Part shown: positions 62,626 through 64,000 of the stretch, piece after piece
Numbering within the stretch: position 1 is the stretch's first letter
Layout of the letters: every line of letters starts with the position of its first letter
NCBI RefSeq assembly: GCF_000160555.1
Contig: NZ_GG749281.1
Coordinates: forward strand, 225,955-289,954
Direction of reading: 5' to 3'
DNA length: 64,000 bases
DNA from: Centipeda noxia ATCC 43541
GTDB taxonomy: Bacteria > Bacillota > Negativicutes > Selenomonadales > Selenomonadaceae
Made by a program: the position numbers and the translations under genes
The notes under the pieces: generated by a model
Told to the model about the DNA's origin: nothing
What the model saw: the letters and a program-made list of their open reading frames with translations, nothing else
Database searches by the model: none

Positions 62626-63155
62626 GAGCGCTCTCCGGGGTCCTGCGGCGTCTCCTCCGGCGGCGCAATATCCGTCGGGGCGGACTGCTCAGGAATGGAG
62701 CGCGCATAGGGACTCTCATCGATGGACGATTCTGCGGCGGCAAGCGGATCGGGGCCGTAGTCGTTCTCCCCTTCGGTACCCTTCTTGCAGAGGAGATAGA
62801 GGAACAGTCCGAGATTGACAATGGGAACGAAGTTGAGCAGGACAAAGAAGCCCGACAGGTTGACGTCGTGCAGACGACGTATCATCAACATATAGCTGGA
62901 GATGATAACAGGCAGCATGGCGAGTGTGAATAGTCCGTTGATGCCTGCCTGAAAGCGCGCGAGTTCGTATATCCCCATGTGCTCGGGGTCGACGCCCGAT
63001 GGGACGATGTAGGCGATGAACACCGCTGAACAGGCCGTGATGATAACTATACTGACGAGCCAGAGCAGGAGAGAGCGCTTGATATAGCGCTTGCGGTTGA
63101 GTCTCCCCTGCCAGCGGTAGAAATTTTGTCGGATTCCGTGGTCGATGGTATGCAT
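62622..63155 (-). CDS. DUF805 membrane protein (single domain)
   Basis: The 177-residue protein has the DUF805 start RWQGRLNRKRYIKRSLLLWLV and the motif IRRLHDVNLSGFFVLLNFVPIVNLGLFLYLLCKKGTEGENDYG. A Pro/Ser/Glu-rich tail follows. It overlaps the two-domain gene by 4 bp (ATGA), so the pair is an operon. AAAGGAG precedes the start. Confidence 0.88.
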   Translation of the reverse strand: MHTIDHGIRQNFYRWQGRLNRKRYIKRSLLLWLVSIVIITACSAVFIAYIVPSGVDPEHMGIYELARFQAGINGLFTLAMLPVIISSYMLMIRRLHDVNLSGFFVLLNFVPIVNLGLFLYLLCKKGTEGENDYGPDPLAAAESSIDESPYARSIPEQSAPTDIAPPEETPQDPGERS

Positions 63156-63221
63156 AGGATCTTCTCCTTTTCATAGGATTGATAAAAACGCCCTTATTGT
63201 AGCATATCGCTGTAAAATTGG

Positions 63222-63266
63222 CAAAAAAAGAACCACACGCCGCTTCCGCAAACGGCGTGCGGTGTT
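63222..63266 (-). terminator. Terminator of the right-edge DUF805 gene
   Basis: On the minus strand CACGCCG/CGGCGTG with an outer AACaCC/GGTT and a CTTTTTTT tract, 43 bp past the stop. Confidence 0.75.
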
Positions 63267-63308
63267 CCCAAAGCCGACGAGGCACGAGAACGTGAGAGGC
63301 AGTTCTTT

Positions 63309-64000
63309 CTATGGACGTGCGTCCGTATGCGGCGGATCGGCAGCAAGCAGGCGCATGATGCCGATGAGGGAGATGATGCCGCAGATGCACGAGAATATGA
63401 CGAATATATTCTCACAGCCGCTGATGGTATCGAGCAGCGGGGCTAGGGCCGCCCCGGGCAGTCCGCCCTCGTCCAGGGAGCCGAGGAGAACGAACATGTA
63501 TGTGATCGGAATGGAGATGAGGATGTAGGGAATGAGGACCGCAAATGGGAATATTGCCTCATATGTACTGCGTCCGAGCGTATGCAGCCGCCGTACGACG
63601 AGCGGGAGTACGGCGAATGGGAAGAGTGTCGCGCCAAGAAGGAATACGAAGTGGTCCGCTCCTATCGGCAGGACATTCACTGCAACGAGCAGAGAGGCCA
63701 TGGGCTGGACGACAAGCTGAACAGCAGTCGGGCCGGCAATCCCTATGAAGAAAAAGAGGAACAGTGTGCTGAGGATGAACTCCCGGCGTCCGATGGTCCC
63801 CTTCATGGAGAAGAATGCTGCACGTATGGAGGAGAAGGGGCGCTCTGTCGGAACATCGCCGTAGTCGTTGGGGAATGGATCGCCTTTTTTCAAGAATACC
63901 CATGCAGTGTAGAATACGAGGATGGCGCCGGTCGGAAAGGCCAGCAGTCCAAGCAATATGCTGAACGTGCCCACGACGAGCGCAAGGCTTTCATTTGGCA
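63309..64000 (-). CDS. DUF805 membrane protein, N-terminal part beyond window
   Basis: The frame is open from the stop at 63309 to the right edge, with protein-like text throughout (PNESLALVVGTFSILLGLLAF at the edge). The second DUF805 unit is complete: GTIGRREFILSTLFLFFFIGIAG, then VRRLHTLGRSTYEAIFPF. The linker FLKKGDPFPNDYGDVPTERPFSSIRAAFFSMKG matches that of the gene at 61534. It is therefore a close two-domain paralogue whose start lies upstream. Confidence 0.85.
   Translation of the reverse strand, partial: PNESLALVVGTFSILLGLLAFPTGAILVFYTAWVFLKKGDPFPNDYGDVPTERPFSSIRAAFFSMKGTIGRREFILSTLFLFFFIGIAGPTAVQLVVQPMASLLVAVNVLPIGADHFVFLLGATLFPFAVLPLVVRRLHTLGRSTYEAIFPFAVLIPYILISIPITYMFVLLGSLDEGGLPGAALAPLLDTISGCENIFVIFSCICGIISLIGIMRLLAADPPHTDARP

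Overview
This 64 kb window is a GC-rich bacterial chromosome segment spanning the replication origin. It is most likely from a Negativicutes bacterium of the Selenomonas type. The gene content is Firmicute-like: dnaA/dnaN/yaaA/recF/gyrB order, short YidC with Jag, LytR-CpsA-Psr protein, MgtC, DUF1659/DUF2922 pair, class II Fic. It also has an outer-membrane TonB-dependent receptor, which implies a diderm envelope. The assignment comes from gene content only; no search was run.

Left arm (1-12 kb): the end of a short-chain dehydrogenase, a WYL regulator divergent from a pyridoxamine-oxidase-like gene around a palindromic operator, a DUF4160/DUF2442 pair, a stand-alone AICAR transformylase preceded by an 11-C tract, a copper-type TonB receptor behind a Fur-like box, tRNA-Gly(CCC), a decayed lipoprotein gene, a SotB-like MFS transporter, and a purine permease-adenine deaminase operon.

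Accessory stretch (12-29 kb): a secreted GH26 mannanase, two tandem small secreted paralogues, a truncated TetR-like gene with two operators, a phage-type lysis pair, an alanine/glycine symporter, a DUF554 protein, a Fic protein, the AmmeMemoRadiSam pair (B and A domains fused, then the radical SAM enzyme), a WG-repeat protein, two tandem 135-residue paralogues behind sigma-28-like promoters, a threonine-aldolase-type enzyme, a candidate type I toxin-antitoxin locus and an HlyD/ABC efflux operon.

Origin region (29-50 kb): mnmG, mnmE, jag, yidC, yidD, rnpA and rpmH run leftward. dnaA, dnaN, yaaA, recF, dciA, an inserted MNT/HEPN toxin-antitoxin pair and gyrB run rightward. DnaA boxes flank dnaA on both sides, and a DnaA-trio-like element lies before dnaN. 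Between gyrB and the leftward gyrA sit a DUF6882 protein, an NAD(P)-binding oxidoreductase, a macrodomain/sirtuin operon and a YhcH protein.

Right arm (50-64 kb): a SPINDLY/OGT-like glycosyltransferase, malic enzyme, LCP protein, CYTH phosphatase, a second dense DnaA-box cluster outside oriC, mgtC, dCMP deaminase, iron alcohol dehydrogenase, a YdjM-like membrane protein, an Rrf2 regulator, an unknown protein, the DUF1659/DUF2922 pair, tRNA-Arg(CCT) and a zinc-ribbon/DUF805 cluster that runs off the right edge.
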